Source of the DNA: Cymbidium sinense | Taxonomy: Eukaryota; Streptophyta; Magnoliopsida; Asparagales; Orchidaceae | Assembly: GCA_021442155.1 (NCBI GenBank) | Contig: CM038215.1 | Location: 208,500,982-208,564,981 of the forward strand | Length of the DNA: 64,000 nucleotides | Direction of reading: 5' to 3' | Shown here: piece by piece, positions 35,641 to 50,581 of the stretch | How positions within the stretch are numbered: position 1 is the stretch's first letter | Layout: each line of letters begins with the position of its first letter | Program-made: the position numbers and the translations under genes | Notes under the pieces: generated by a model | The model's input: the letters and a program-made list of their open reading frames with translations, nothing else | Told to the model about the DNA's origin: nothing | The model's database searches: none

Positions 35641-36860
35641 GAATAAAATTGAATTCCTAAAGGTGCTATGCCCATTTTGCATGTCAACAACTTTAACTTT
35701 CTTTGGGTATTTATAAATTTCATAACATGATTGTCAATATTAAGAATGAATTCTCTATGTAGTAGGTAATGCCTCTAAAGTTTTAAAGTCTGAATAAGAG
35801 CATAAAATTATCTATCTTAAGTAGATTATCCTTGCTTAGTAACATTCACTTTCTCATTATATAAGACTACAAGTTGATTTCTTTTCTAAGAACTCCTCTT
35901 ATACCTACAACAAAGCCATCACATGTGACCTCAAATGTCTTGTTAAAGTATACAAGTTTAAGAATGTTTGATAAGGTCATAAGGACTTTGATTTGATTCA
36001 TGAATTTCTATGCAGTTGAAGTCCAAAGAAATTTATCTTTTTTCAAAATGTTAGTAATAAGAGCTAAAATTATGCTAAATTTTCTAATGAACCTTTCATA
36101 GAAGATGGTTAGGCCATGAAAACTATGAACATCAATGTAGTTCTCAAAAATTGGCTAATCTAGAATGTCTTTGATGTCAGTGAGGTTCACTTTCAAGCCA
36201 TTTAATAGAAACAATGAATCCATGAAAAGTTACTTTAACTTGATAAGAGATACATTTCTTAAGATTGATATAGAGCTTAGCTTCTCCAAGCTTAATCAAG
36301 ACTAACCTTAGGAGGTCAAAATGTTCATTCTCACTAGTGATGAAGATTAAAGTACAAAATAAATCATTAGAAACTCCCTAATAAATTATTTAAAGATTGT
36401 GTTCATCAATTTCATAAATATTTTAAGTGCATTATATAACCTTAAATGGCATTATTAGCCATTCATAGAGTCCATCAGGAGTTTTTAAAGAATTATTTTA
36501 TTAACCCTATGCTCTAATTCTGATTTGATGATTCCCACTTTTGAAATTTATTTTGAAGAAATATGTTGTATTCCCAATGAGGGCTTACATGTCATCTAAC
36601 ATAGAAATTAAAAATGTATACTTAATAGTAATTTTTTTAACAACTCTACTATCAATACACATTCTCTAGGTACCATTTTTCTTAGAGGCTAGTAATGATG
36701 CAGCTACACAAAGACTTAAACTTTCTTGGATTAATCATTTTCATAACATTTCATCAAGATATCTTTTCAGCACTTCATGTTTAGTGGAGTTCATTCTATA
36801 ATGGTGTAGATTTGAGAGTTGTGAACCTAAAATGACGTCAATAGCATGCTATATGTGTCC
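35641..36860 (-). pseudogene. Element C reverse transcriptase/RNase H remnant
   Basis: The RT begins near 36,700 with 'KKNGT', a stop, then 'RMCIDSRVVKKITIKY' and 'FLISMLDDM'. The 'YEWLIMPF' motif is at about 36,441-36,470. The catalytic block usually read as YFDD is degraded to 'IYFVL' followed by a stop (about 36,350-36,363), so the active site is lost. Near 35,650-35,800 'HYLLHREFILNIDNHVMKFI' corresponds to the RNase H/connection segment. Stops and frame changes are frequent. The wording of these motifs is that of chromovirus-type gypsy elements. Confidence 0.78.
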
Positions 36861-37274
36861 ATAGATGGTAGACCATCAAGTAGGTCATCAAAATATAAAT
36901 CTTTAGATTCAAATAAAAGAGAAGTTATAATATTAAGAATATGATTTTTAGGTGATTTTCAATTTTCTTTAATTGAAGGAGATAAAAAGATGAAGGATTA
37001 AAATTTTTTTAAAGCACGGTCTTGAATCTAATCTTTTTTAATCTAATGTATATAAGGTTAAATATGTATGATTCACTTAGTCTAAGTCAGATGTAATCTT
37101 CCAAGTATTAGCAGATGAAAATATTATTACCTAAAGTTTGACATTCTTCTTCTAACTAGGCTTTAGTTGGAAATGAGAATTGGCTTTACATAGAGGTGTG
37201 GGAAAAATTTAATATAGAAGAGTAATAAGCCTCTTTAAGTTGGTTTTACTCAAAATAAATTTATGGTATTATCA

Positions 37275-37290
37275 TTATATTTGAATACCA
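37275..37290 (-). promoter_or_regulatory. Primer binding site of element C, degenerate
   Basis: The minus strand reads TGGTATTCAAATATAA, 1 nt after the 5' LTR end. The first six bases match the usual initiator-Met PBS TGGTATCAGAGC; the rest is mutated. Only about 400 bp separate it from the RT block, so gag and protease are missing. Confidence 0.5.
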
Positions 37291-37291
37291 A

Positions 37292-38450
37292 TTAGTAGAT
37301 GGGGGTCTATTAAGATGGCTAGGAGAGTAATAAATGCTCCGGTAGTGTTTAATTTTGAGGGGTGTGATAGATATGTAAAGAATTAATAACACAAGGTAAT
37401 AAATAGTTCTGGTAATTGAATCCCATCTTCTAATAATTAAAATTTTCAGTATAAAAATTGAAATCACTTAAAAATAAAATAAAATTATATAGTGGGAAGT
37501 CTAGTTATGATCTACAAACTTTTATTAATTTTGAATGTGTTTTGATATTTTTCTCAGAACTGGTCACACAAAATTCAGCCTAATAAACTCTCTAAATTTG
37601 AACTTAGGATTCATTAAACTCTAAGAATTTGTAAAGAATACACCCAAATCAACACTTAAAATTACAAAAGATGAAGTTAACTACTGATCTAGAGATTTTA
37701 AAATTTTTTTGTTGGAGGTTTAGTAAGCCAAATGCATGCAAAAGAGGGACTAGGTCTTAAAAAATCTAGAATTTGGTTGACCTTTACAAGTAGATGATAG
37801 GATGGATTTTATGAGAGATATGTAAAATTCTATTTTTTCTTCAATAGAAAACGTCATAAGAACAAAATAATATAGGCAATTGCAAGAAATTAAAGCAATT
37901 AAAAATGATATTACCCACCAAAGTAGTGTTGGAAGTAGGATCACCTAACCCTTCTTCCTTGGCCAGCCACCAAGCTCCAACCACAAGTGGAATTCACTCA
38001 AATTTTTTTTTTAGAAAGATAAAAATCTCTCATTAATAATAGAAGAAAAATGTTAATAGAACCACACATTCAATGTTTAATTTAAGAGGGAATGGGTAAA
38101 ATAAAGAGGGTAGGCCATGCATGGCATGGATACTCCTTTCAAAACAACATAAAGTCATTAACCACATCTTGAATTGTCCTTATTATAATTAATTAAGTAA
38201 TTATAAATATATTAGACACTAATGCCCTTCTTTTTTGCATTATATTATATTCACCAAATACAACATTCATTTCATCACAAAAACAAATACATGAACACAA
38301 CAAAATATTACACCATATGAAAATACACATGAATACTACTACTAAAAGGAATATGGTAGTCTTTATGCTTTCAATTTTCCTTTACTTCTTGTAAATGATC
38401 CTCTTTCTTACTTTATCATGGATCTTGTAATTGGACCTTCATGTGTAACA
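37292..38450 (-). mobile_element. Element C 5' LTR
   Basis: This is the direct-repeat partner of 32,882-34,061, about 1.16 kb. It starts on the minus strand at 38,450 with TGTTACACAT. Its end abuts the PBS. Together the LTRs, PBS, PPT and TCAAA duplication define a single 5.6-kb insertion. Confidence 0.78.
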
Positions 38451-38455
38451 TCAAA
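38451..38455. repeat. Target-site duplication of element C, right
   Basis: TCAAA, matching 32,877-32,881. Confidence 0.6.
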
Positions 38456-40391
38456 GTCCTTAGTTTAAGATCTTGTACTTGTCTTGTTATATCAAGAAAA
38501 CTATGTAACTATTAGTTCGATCTACAACAAGATACATGTCTTTTTAAGGATAACTAAAAAAAATCTAAGCTTGGTCGAACTACCATTAAAACATAATTAG
38601 GGATTTTAGCTTATATTGATTTCTTATGTATTTTAATTATCTTAGTGAAGAAAGATATTTCAATACCTTAACATTTTATAAATTAATCATTCTTACAAAG
38701 TTCTAAGCCCTCATAAGCGTTTAAAGTAATTACTCACACATGCAATATAATATGGAATGATCATACACAAAACCTATTAATGAAAAATGGAGGACTTCAA
38801 TATAGCTTAAAATTTAAGCATCAAAGACTTGAATTGGACATTTTTCTAATGACCAAATCATGCATGTGATGAAATTAAAGGGTCATTAACTTAAGGTTAA
38901 AAGACATTATATATGCTACACTAAAGAGGAGTCACCTTAACATATAAGATGACTTAGAGTACCTAGTGCGCTATTAAAAATAAAGAAAGGTCATATGTAG
39001 TATGTTCATCCATTAGTGATTACGTGAAATGACTAAAGTATACAAATTATATCTTAGTTAGTTCGACAACTAACTAGAGATTTTGCTTTAGTAAGCAAGA
39101 TTGAAGCTATGTACAACTTTTAAGTATATACTAGATTTAAGTCATAAAGTTAAATTTGTTAGGTTAAAGTTGTCTATAAGTGGATATCATTAGTGGGGAA
39201 AGTTTAAAAATCATTATTTTAAAAAAGGAGTTAGTATGGAATGGAAGTCTTCAATAGATATGAGCCATTAGTTAGCAGAGAAGTTATTAATGATAGAAAT
39301 AATATGTAAAGAGTCATAACCTTTGGAAAATTGAAAATATCATCTTATAGATGATGAAAAGTTATCTCAATATAAGAAAAAAATATGTTTTCTCTCGAAG
39401 TCCATAAAACCTTATTGTTAAAGGTGGCAACCAACTAAATAAATTTATTAATAAATAAGTTAGATAAGCTAATGACTTGTTAATACAAAGTTCAATAGGT
39501 CTTCCTTATGAGAGTTGGTAATTTATCACTAAGAATTTCTAAGATCCTAAGAATTATTAAAATAGTAATTATCCATTCTCTAACCACCTTAAAAGAAGAC
39601 AAATAGAGGAGGGTTGTCACGTATAAACCTCATTGATAACATCTTGAAATGTTAAAGAAGCATACTAAGAAATAAAGTAGAATGAGCTCAAAAAAATGAT
39701 TTACTTTTATGGTTTATTATTATCAAGTAATGAAGATCTTAGGAACCTTGTTGTTGGAATAAGATTAAAGCTTTATAAAAAGAGTTATTAGTAACTTACA
39801 AAAAGATAATATCAACAACTCTCACTAATGTCTCTAATTCTTGAAGTAATGTTGTCACCAATAACTAATGGTTAACCCAATTATCAAGAAGGCTAACACT
39901 AGGGAATTCAATATTAAGGAATTTATAAGGTTAAGGAAAAAAGTGGCATCGACCTTCATACTAAAAAGGTTATATGAGGATAGTAAAGTAGTAAGGAAAG
40001 GAAAACAAGTATTTATAGGTATTAGCTATTTTTTAAAAAAATTTGGTAAGGATTTAGTCCTTATCTTCTTAATTTTATTTTCTTCTTTAATAAAGAGAAA
40101 TATATGATATAAAGAAAAAAAGAAAATTAGTGGTGTGTAATTGGGTATGATGTCAACAACTTGATATTCAACTTAAGACCAATACTATTCGAAGTTTGAT
40201 TTTTGCATGCTGTGATCTTCATGTTTATTGAGAAATGTGAGAAGCAATTCTCTACATCACCCAAGTATATAAAGAAGTGGATAATAAGTATGGGATGATG
40301 TCAAGATGACATCAACCATGAAAATAAGAGGATATCACGATAATTAAATAAGATTTCAACAAGACATTTTGGAAATGAGTTAATGTTAGTC
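38456..40391. other. Unassigned AT-rich DNA
   Basis: No LTR, transposase or known gene is recognised. A plus-strand frame at 39,868-40,107 (79 codons, Lys-rich with a hydrophobic end) has no homologue I recognise and is probably incidental. Confidence 0.5.
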
Positions 40392-40394
40392 TTA

Positions 40395-41475
40395 GGGCCT
40401 GTTTGGGGCCACATTTTTGCCACAACATGATTTAAAATGCAACCAAGGTCTCATTTTGCAACCAATGGCTACACGAATTTTTGTAAAATTGGTGAGCAGC
40501 TACTATGATTTCACAACACAGGGAGACCCATCGCGTTCCGCAATTCAATTTTCGTAATTCTAGAAATATCCATCACATGTTTTATTTTTTGCAACATCGC
40601 GATCCTCTTCACTCAAATGTTAGCCTTTCAAAACCCTCCATTGCGTTATCTCAGAAAGGAACCAAAAGTTAAAGTTCTTTTTTCTAGAATCTCATTGAAA
40701 CACAATTTTCTTGCTTGGTTGGCAAATCACTAATGTATAGTTGATTTAACAAATTTTCAATTGTAATAATTTAAATGTTATGATTTTTATTGATATGTAT
40801 ATTTTTTATAATTTGAATTAGGAAAAAAGAGTAAAATAAATAATTATTTATTTATATGTATTTTAAAATACAATTTTATGATGTATGTATGTTTATACAT
40901 AAAAAAAGGCAATGTTTAGTTAAATTATGTTAGATCTTTTGTTTATATATATATATATATATATAGTTATAAATTATAGTAAAATGCTTATAATAGAAAT
41001 TACATATATATATTTTTAAATAAATTAATGGCATCAATTTAGTTTATAGATTATATCATATTCAAAAGTAATTTTTTTTACATAAAAAATATAAATAACA
41101 TTTACATTAATCAACATAAAATACAACATAATCAATGGATAATTGTATATTTTATTCTTTATGAAAGAAAATCATAAATTGTCACACTTATAATTTTAAT
41201 ATTAATGTTATTCAATATTATGTGATGTATAAAGTCCTAATATAAATTAATGGACTTATGGTTATATGTAAATATTAGAAAATTTATTTATTTTTCATTC
41301 TGTTTCATATTATTCTTCACGTAAGGTTATTTCAATTTTTTATACGCAAACAACTACAACACAGTAGATTTCCAACTGAGTTTTTCAAACAGAATAATAG
41401 CTTCCTACCACCAGCTTCTTTTATAGTAGTTACATAGCTGCTTCTCAAACAATTGCAACTACTCCAAACGGGCCC
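40395..41475. mobile_element. Non-autonomous DNA transposon, Harbinger/Tourist-like
   Basis: A 1,081-bp element bounded by terminal inverted repeats: GGGCCTGTTTGG at 40,395-40,406 and CCAAACGGGCCC at 41,464-41,475 (11 of 12 complementary). It is flanked by TTA on the left (40,392-40,394) and TCA on the right (41,476-41,478), which fits a 3-bp TTA/TNA-type duplication with one mutation. GGGCCTGTTTGG-like ends and 3-bp TWA targets are known for PIF/Harbinger and Tourist-type elements. An 8-bp hAT-type duplication is not visible. The interior is AT-rich with an (AT)n tract near 40,940-40,965 and no transposase. Confidence 0.7.
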
Positions 41476-41478
41476 TCA

Positions 41479-44289
41479 GATAGAAGTAGATGTAGGCTAA
41501 AAGGCTAAAAAGATATTTATTGAGTTAATAATAAGGGAATTTCAACCAAAGTGATATTACACTATTAATAGCGAGACTATACATTGAAGTTAACTAAAAA
41601 GTATTTTAGTGACTTGAAGTTAGGGATAAAGAGAACTTAATGAGATGACAGATAAGGATTAAGCTATTAAGAGGGTAAGGGATAATTAGATCAAGTCAAT
41701 ATCACACTAAGAGTCTAAGGAAAATATTTAAATACAGAAGGAGAGTCCAAACATGATCAATCAAGTAAAGTCATGGACAAGTCAATTGTGATGAAATTTT
41801 GTCCTCGTGAGTTTAGTTTTAAGTTTTCCTAGCTAAGAAACACCTTTACTTGGTTTTAATTCTTTGACTTTTTCTTAAAGTTATTTTTGAGATATTGAGT
41901 TTGGGATATATATGCTTTCTACACTAGTGAATCACACTACCATCATCCATAGTATATGAAGAGGGTTATCAATAATAGAAAACTTAAAGTTTTTAAGTTA
42001 ATCACTCGAGATAGATGCAAGCTTAACCAAGTTTTTATTTCCATTAGTAATGCCATGCATGGTTTTATTAAATCTATGTATAACTCAAATAGATATTCAC
42101 CTTTTCTTCATCTTAAATAAAAAGGCCAATGGCCCATAATAGCTCTCTTTATAAAAATAAACTAGAATAAAAAACATAAGAGAATTTCTTAGATGATTAA
42201 TCATAATAACTAATAAGATGTTCAAGCTCATCTAGTTGACTCCATGATATTGTTTGAAATTAGGTGACATGTAATGGTGTCAAAAAATTGTATAGTAATA
42301 TAGTGTTCTCAAAAGTGTAAACATTCTCACACATATCATTAGTACCCTTATATCCTTAGGGTTTGTATTTTGAACTTAGAATCTATTAAATAAAATCCTA
42401 AGGAGTAAAAACATAACTAATTATTTTAAATTAGAGAAGTGATCCAAATAAGAAGCAATAAAATATAATAAATTAAAATAAAATAAAAATAAAATAAAAA
42501 TAATGGTATCATCAATAATGATGATTTTGCTCTTATGTGCAGTGATTAGAATGGGAAGTATGGTGAAGGGCAACTTGAGCCAGTTGGTTTGAAAGTTGAG
42601 TTATTCAACACAATAAACATGAAATGTTATATACAAAGTCTCAAGTTAGGTTCCAAGTAAATTTTTTATTACATAATTGGTAATATTTTGAAGTTTCTTC
42701 AACTTAATGAATGGAATTAAGTTATAGAGGAGAATCAAGATCTAGAATTTTTTGCTTTCTAATTTTCTTTTTTCCATGGCCCTTCTTCATCATAGCATAG
42801 TAATACAATTCCCATATATTGCACCAATAATAAAAGACAAAAATTAGCTTTAACTAAGATGATTGTGATATTAAAAAGATGACATTGTTTTGCACATGGG
42901 ATATTAAGAAGTGAAATAAGAAAATTTTCTATGACCATAATTAATCTATAAAAAGATATAGTTTTAAAATGAAAAAAAAATAATAATAAGAAAACAAACA
43001 AGATTTTATAGTCTTTGATTCGTATAAATTGCATCTATTATAAATGAGTTACAATATTTTATTGCTTTTATAAGAATTACAATATGAGTATAAAAGCACT
43101 CAAAGACAAACAAGGAGGGAAATTTTTAGAATACAAGTATTGGAAAGACAAATATAGGGTAAACTAATCTTAACATAATCTATCATTCTAGGATTTAAGG
43201 GTTAAGGAGTTTAAATCCCTATGAGTTAAGGATATATTATACCATAAAGATGTAAAAAGTCTTCCAATAAGGTAGATCCTAAAAAATACTTGATTTTATC
43301 CAATTTTGATTTAAACTATAACTTGGAAGACGATTATCATATAACATTGAAGATTCAATTATTGTTGTAAATGAACTAATAATTTGCCATATGTCATCCC
43401 ACTTAATCTTAGTGGATGCCTAAACTTTTCAACTCTACTTTTTTATGAATGTATCTTTATTTCTTCTGAATGAATATTCAATAGGTAAAAACATATGATG
43501 ATAATCGAATTTTTTTAATTATTTTTCAATGTAAATGTCTTTAATAAATCTATGTAATATGAACATGCCAACATTCCAGTGGTGCTTTACCCTAATGAAA
43601 TTTTATACACAAGTAAATCATTTATAGTCCACATAAGTACTACTTTCATTTGAAAGTTTTATTTTATAGTAATATTGTGAGTAAGTATACCACTATTCCA
43701 TAAACTTTTTAGCTCTTCTATCAAAGGTTGATAATAAAACATCAACATTTTTTTTCTCTTAGGATTCAATAGTCCAAGTATAATTAGAGTGAGGAACATA
43801 AATAGTGTGATCATGCACAATTATGGAGGTAGATTGTAAGGTGTAACTATCACTGGTCAACATGAATAAGGTGATGTAGACTTAAACCCCCTATAAAATA
43901 AGTCTAGTCTAACTTCATATATCATTATGTAAGCTTGATTTTTGTGACTCATAAAATGACATCAGAACTTTCCTTCTGAAAGATAAACAAGAAGTTAAGA
44001 TGCCACATGTACAAAGTGCTTAACACCATTCAAGAATTCATCAATTAATCCTTTCTTCTTGGATTTTTCCTATTGTATATCCTTGATTATTCATTACAAA
44101 TAACCATATTCTATATAAATTAAAAAAATATGAGGAAGAGATTCTTATTTATAAATTATATAATTAATTATGACTAAATAATCAAAGATGAATATGACCT
44201 AAGTGCCTAAATATTAATGTTTTTCAATTGTAAACATTTGATATAACTAAATGAAAATGAAGAAATTTTTTTTATCATTGTATTAGTAA
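41479..44289. other. Unassigned AT-rich DNA
   Basis: No recognisable coding motif. An (AAAAT/AAAT)n microsatellite lies at about 42,471-42,503. A minus-strand 91-codon frame at 42,759-43,034 is hydrophobic and low-complexity with no known domain, and it is treated as chance. Confidence 0.5.
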
Positions 44290-45730
44290 TGTCAAAGTTA
44301 AAGAGGCCTTAAAAAAAATTAAGTTTGGAAAAGAAGTAGGACCTGATGATGTTCTAATTGTAGTGTAAAAATGCTTATAAGATCAATGAATTTCTTGGCT
44401 TATTAATCTTTTTAATATTATTTTAAAGACTGTAAAGATGCTTGTTGATTGGAGAAAGAGTTTATTGATTTCTATTTTTATGAATAAATGTGATGCACAA
44501 AAGTGTGTAAATTATAGAAGAATTAAGTTATCATGCCATACATTAAATTATGGGAGAGAGTAAATGAACATATGTTACAACACGATACAAAAGTTTCTCA
44601 AAATCAATTTGGTTTCATGTTAGGTATGTCTACTATGAATGCTATACATTTGTTGAGAGGTTTGATGGAGAAGTATAGAGAGAAGAAAATGGATCTGCAT
44701 ATGATATTTGTTGACTAGAGAAAGCTTATGATAAAGTTCCAAAAGAAGTGCTTTGAAGAATTCTAGAAAAGAAAGGGGTTAATATGCTTATATTCAAGGA
44801 TATGTATATTAAAGCTATTATTTGTGTTTAAACATAACAATGATTGAAAAAGTATTTTCTTATTTTCGTTAGATTACATCAAGGATTGTCTTTAAGGCCA
44901 TATCTTATTTTATTTAGTTATGGATGTTCTTACTAGACATTTATGTAAGGATGTAGCTTGGTGTATGCTTTTTGCTGATGATGTTCTTCTTGTTGATAAG
45001 ACTAGTGAGGGAGTTTAAAAGAAACTTGAATTATGGAGGTCAACCTTAGAATCTAAAGGCTTTCATATAAGTAGATCCAAAATTGAATATATGGAGTAGA
45101 ATTTTAGTTGTTAAAGATATAGTACTAGAGTTATTACATTGGGTGATCAAGTCATTAAAAGAGTGAATGTTTTCAATATCTTGGGTCAATTGTTCAAAAT
45201 GATGGTGAGATGTTATTAGTAGAATTCAAGTTGGATGGTTGAAGTGGAATAATGCATCTAGCATTTTGTGAGAGAAAAAGTACTACTTAGACTTAAGGGA
45301 AAATTTTATAAGATGGTGGTAAGACCTGCAATGATTTATGACACATAATGTTAATTAATAAAAGAGAAGCATAAAATAAAGTTAAGTGTTGTAGAGATGA
45401 GGATGCTAAAGTGGATGAGTGGCTTTACTCTTAGAGTCAAAATGCAAAATGAATATATAAATATAATGGTTGGAGTAACTTTAGTGGCAGATAAAATTTG
45501 AGAGTCTCCTTAGGTGGTTTGGTCACATAAAACATTAGTCATTTAATGACCCAGTTGGGAGTAGATGTATTAGATTTGATTTATGTTAAGAAAGGAAGGG
45601 GTATACATAATAAGACTTGGTTAGGTAATAAAAATGATCTTATTTTAGAATTAAATAAGAATTTGACACTTAATATGACATAATGGAGATGAAGGATTCT
45701 TGTAGTTGACCCCATGTAGTGGGATAAAGG
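44290..45730 (+). pseudogene. RTE-type LINE reverse transcriptase remnant
   Basis: Non-LTR retrotransposon RT in plus orientation. The reading starts with 'ALKKIKFGKEVGPDDV' near 44,308 and continues with 'NYRRIKLSCHT' near 44,510. The frame at 44,533-44,718 has 'KLWERVNEHML', 'QNQFGFMLGMSTMNAIHLL' and 'MEKYREKKMDLHMIFVD', then a stop and 'KAYDKVPKEVL'. The RT active site is preserved as FADD at 44,971-44,982 ('FADDVLLVDKT'). A degenerate C-terminus with 'DPVGSRC' and a final 'P-WD/G-KG'-like end lies near 45,550-45,735. The wording is that of the plant RTE clade. The endonuclease domain is absent (5' truncation is common in LINEs). Numerous stops and frameshifts are present. Confidence 0.85.
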
Positions 45731-45802
45731 TTAGTCATTGTGAGCAGTCAATATAACATTCTAATCTTACAAGTAGCTCACATGTAAGGATCCTTCTATG
45801 AG

Positions 45803-45957
45803 AAGGCCTTAACTTTTCCCTAGCTCTTAAACTATTTGAGATTCTTAGTGCGTGTGAATCAACCTAATGTAAGGCTAGTTGGTGAGATCAAGGGGGAATG
45901 AAAAGGCTTTAATTGCCCCTTAGCTCACTAATTGGGGTTCTTAGTGTGCATGAATTT
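45803..45957. repeat. Imperfect ~57-bp direct repeat after the LINE
   Basis: 'aaggccttaacttttcccta' at about 45,803 and 'aaaggctttaattgcccctt' at about 45,901 begin two similar blocks. Both continue with 'agctc-taa-t...ttcttagtg-g-tgaat'. The spacing is about 98 bp. Origin unknown. Confidence 0.55.
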
Positions 45958-46242
45958 CTTGGATTGGGCTATTATGATTAATTTTGAATTTGTGATCATA
46001 GTGAAAGCCAATTAAAGTCATGAATATATGAGATATAAATGGCTATGTTTGAAATCTAATTCTCAAAATTTGCATGATTTTAACCATAAATAAGGTAGAT
46101 ATATTTCAAATAGTGTGATGATCAATATAATTATAATTTTGTAAAATTTTAATTTCGATCTTTTAACTTCTTTAAAAAAAATTTACTATATTAGCTTATA
46201 ATCACCTAATTATAATTTTTTCTAGAGTAATAATGATAGATA

Positions 46243-46260
46243 ATATATATATATATATAT

Positions 46261-46318
<58 letters not shown>
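46243..46318. repeat. (AT)n microsatellite
   Basis: About 37 AT units with a single AG interruption near 46,260. Confidence 0.95.
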
Positions 46319-46322
<4 letters not shown>

Positions 46323-47117
46323 TACATAATGAATTTCAACACTTATAAATAACTATAAAATACATCACTCAAAAATCCCAATTTAAGACTTGAACAAAAA
46401 TATAAATACTAAGCTTAATAATCTTAGATCTTACTCTAAAAAAGAATGATAGTGTGCGGTCTATGAGTTCTAGAAAAATTTCGAAAAGATTTAAGTGATA
46501 ATGGTTCAAAATATTTTTAAAAACTTTAAATCAATATTTTACAAAAATAAACTAATGATATCATAAATGAACATGTATAGAAGCTAGGTGAGTTAGTTTA
46601 TCTTTGATTATACAAAGAAATCGAACAAAATCGATGCATTTTGATAGATATTTCATGAGACCTAAGATGTGTTTCATCTCTGAGAGAAAACTTAAGAAGA
46701 GAAAGGGAAGGCATGGGGTTCTCTAATTGTCGGCCTCTTAAATAGCTGATTTTATGCAAAACAAAATCCATCAAAAACTTTTTTGACATATTTTCTTCTA
46801 GAATTTCCACTAGAGACAATTTTCACACCAATGATTTTTTATTAGAAATTTCTATCGAAAAGATTTCCAACCAAAAATTCATTGGTAATTCTACAAGTTA
46901 TTTCCAATGGATTAGTTCATTTGAAATTATGTTGTAAATCAGCTATTTTCCTATAGTAATGGGAAGATCATGTACCGAATACACATAAGATCAAATTTAT
47001 TGTATAGTTGAAGGGCATTATGGATATGTATATAATATACGTGCTATTAGAGAACTAGCACAAGTTCCCCATATAGATAATTTTGGCAAAATTTGTGTTA
47101 TATCAATTTCATGCTAG
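46319..47117. other. Unassigned AT-rich DNA
   Basis: Nothing recognised. A minus-strand 73-codon frame at 46,598-46,819 has no known motif. Confidence 0.5.
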
Positions 47118-47580
47118 AATGGTAACTTTAAAACTAAAGATCAAGTTGTAGGTATTAGAGGTGTTTTCAGAGATCATAAAGGAAATTGCTTATTTCTCTT
47201 CTCCTAGCCTTGCTTTACTAGGAATGCTCTCCATGCTAAAATAATGACATGTTACATAACATTGAAGATTTCTACTTTCTTTATAGCCAAATCAATATGG
47301 ATCAAATCTAACTCAATTACATCATGCAAGCTAAACAATGGGTTGGCTAATGGACCTTGGTTTCTAATTAGTGTTCTCAAACAAATTAAGTTGTTGAAAG
47401 AGCATTTGAACTTCAAAATCAGCCATGTACATCGAGAAGGGAACAAGCCAGCTGATCTACTTGCAAAGATGGGGCCTCATCTTGATAAGGCACTCTTCTC
47501 CTTCAAACCAATACCTCAAGTACATAACCTTCTACTTGGAGACAATATTGAACTAGTAGCATTCACTAAGCTTCTCTTAT
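47118..47580 (+). pseudogene. RNase H-like (reverse transcriptase-associated) domain remnant
   Basis: From about 47,148 the plus strand reads 'VGIRGVFRDHKGNCLFLFS', a stop, then in the same frame 'NALHAKIM', 'IWIKSNSITSCKL' and 'FKISHVHREGNKPADLLAKM'. This matches the plant RNase H-like domain found at the C-terminus of some L1-type LINE polyproteins and in small RNase H-like genes. The expected catalytic Glu of 'H-A-E' is Lys here and the Asp of 'ESDS' is Asn; the final HREGN..AD motif is intact. With a stop and two catalytic changes it cannot be active. The open frame runs on through a microsatellite to 47,798, which adds a spurious Tyr-Ile tail. Confidence 0.78.
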
Positions 47581-47668
47581 TTTGGTTTTTTTTTAATCAG
47601 GCTCTCTTGATTTTGCTATACTTGGTTTTCTTTAGTAATACAAATAAAAAAAAGCTAAATGCTAAATA

Positions 47669-50513
<2,845 letters not shown>

Positions 50514-50581
50514 AAATTTCTTATAAGGGAGTCGCCTTTCAAATCTGCGAAGAAAAGAAAGAAGCGACCTTATAGAAATTT
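50514..50581. other. Hairpin spanning the element B LTR end and a PBS-like motif
   Basis: An imperfect inverted repeat: left arm 50,514-50,535 (aaatttcttataagg, then gagtcgc) and right arm 50,564-50,581 (gcgaccttatagaaattt), with a purine-rich 28-nt loop. The left arm includes GGAGTCGCC (50,528-50,536), the complement of the GGCGACTCC core of this family's PBS. The LTR end at 50,581 lies at the tip of the right arm. Confidence 0.6.

Noticed and set aside
39868..40107. 79-codon Lys-rich ORF
   Set aside because: No recognisable family, AT-rich low-complexity composition, and no neighbouring gene structure.
40395..41475. hAT-type assignment for the inverted-repeat element
   Set aside because: The 8-bp flanks (tagtctta and tcagatag) do not match, whereas a 3-bp TTA/TCA fits PIF/Harbinger with one substitution.
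42759..43034. 91-codon hydrophobic minus-strand ORF (possible membrane peptide)
   Set aside because: Phe/Leu/Ile-rich translation is expected from AT-rich DNA, and there is no conserved motif or homologous copy in the window.
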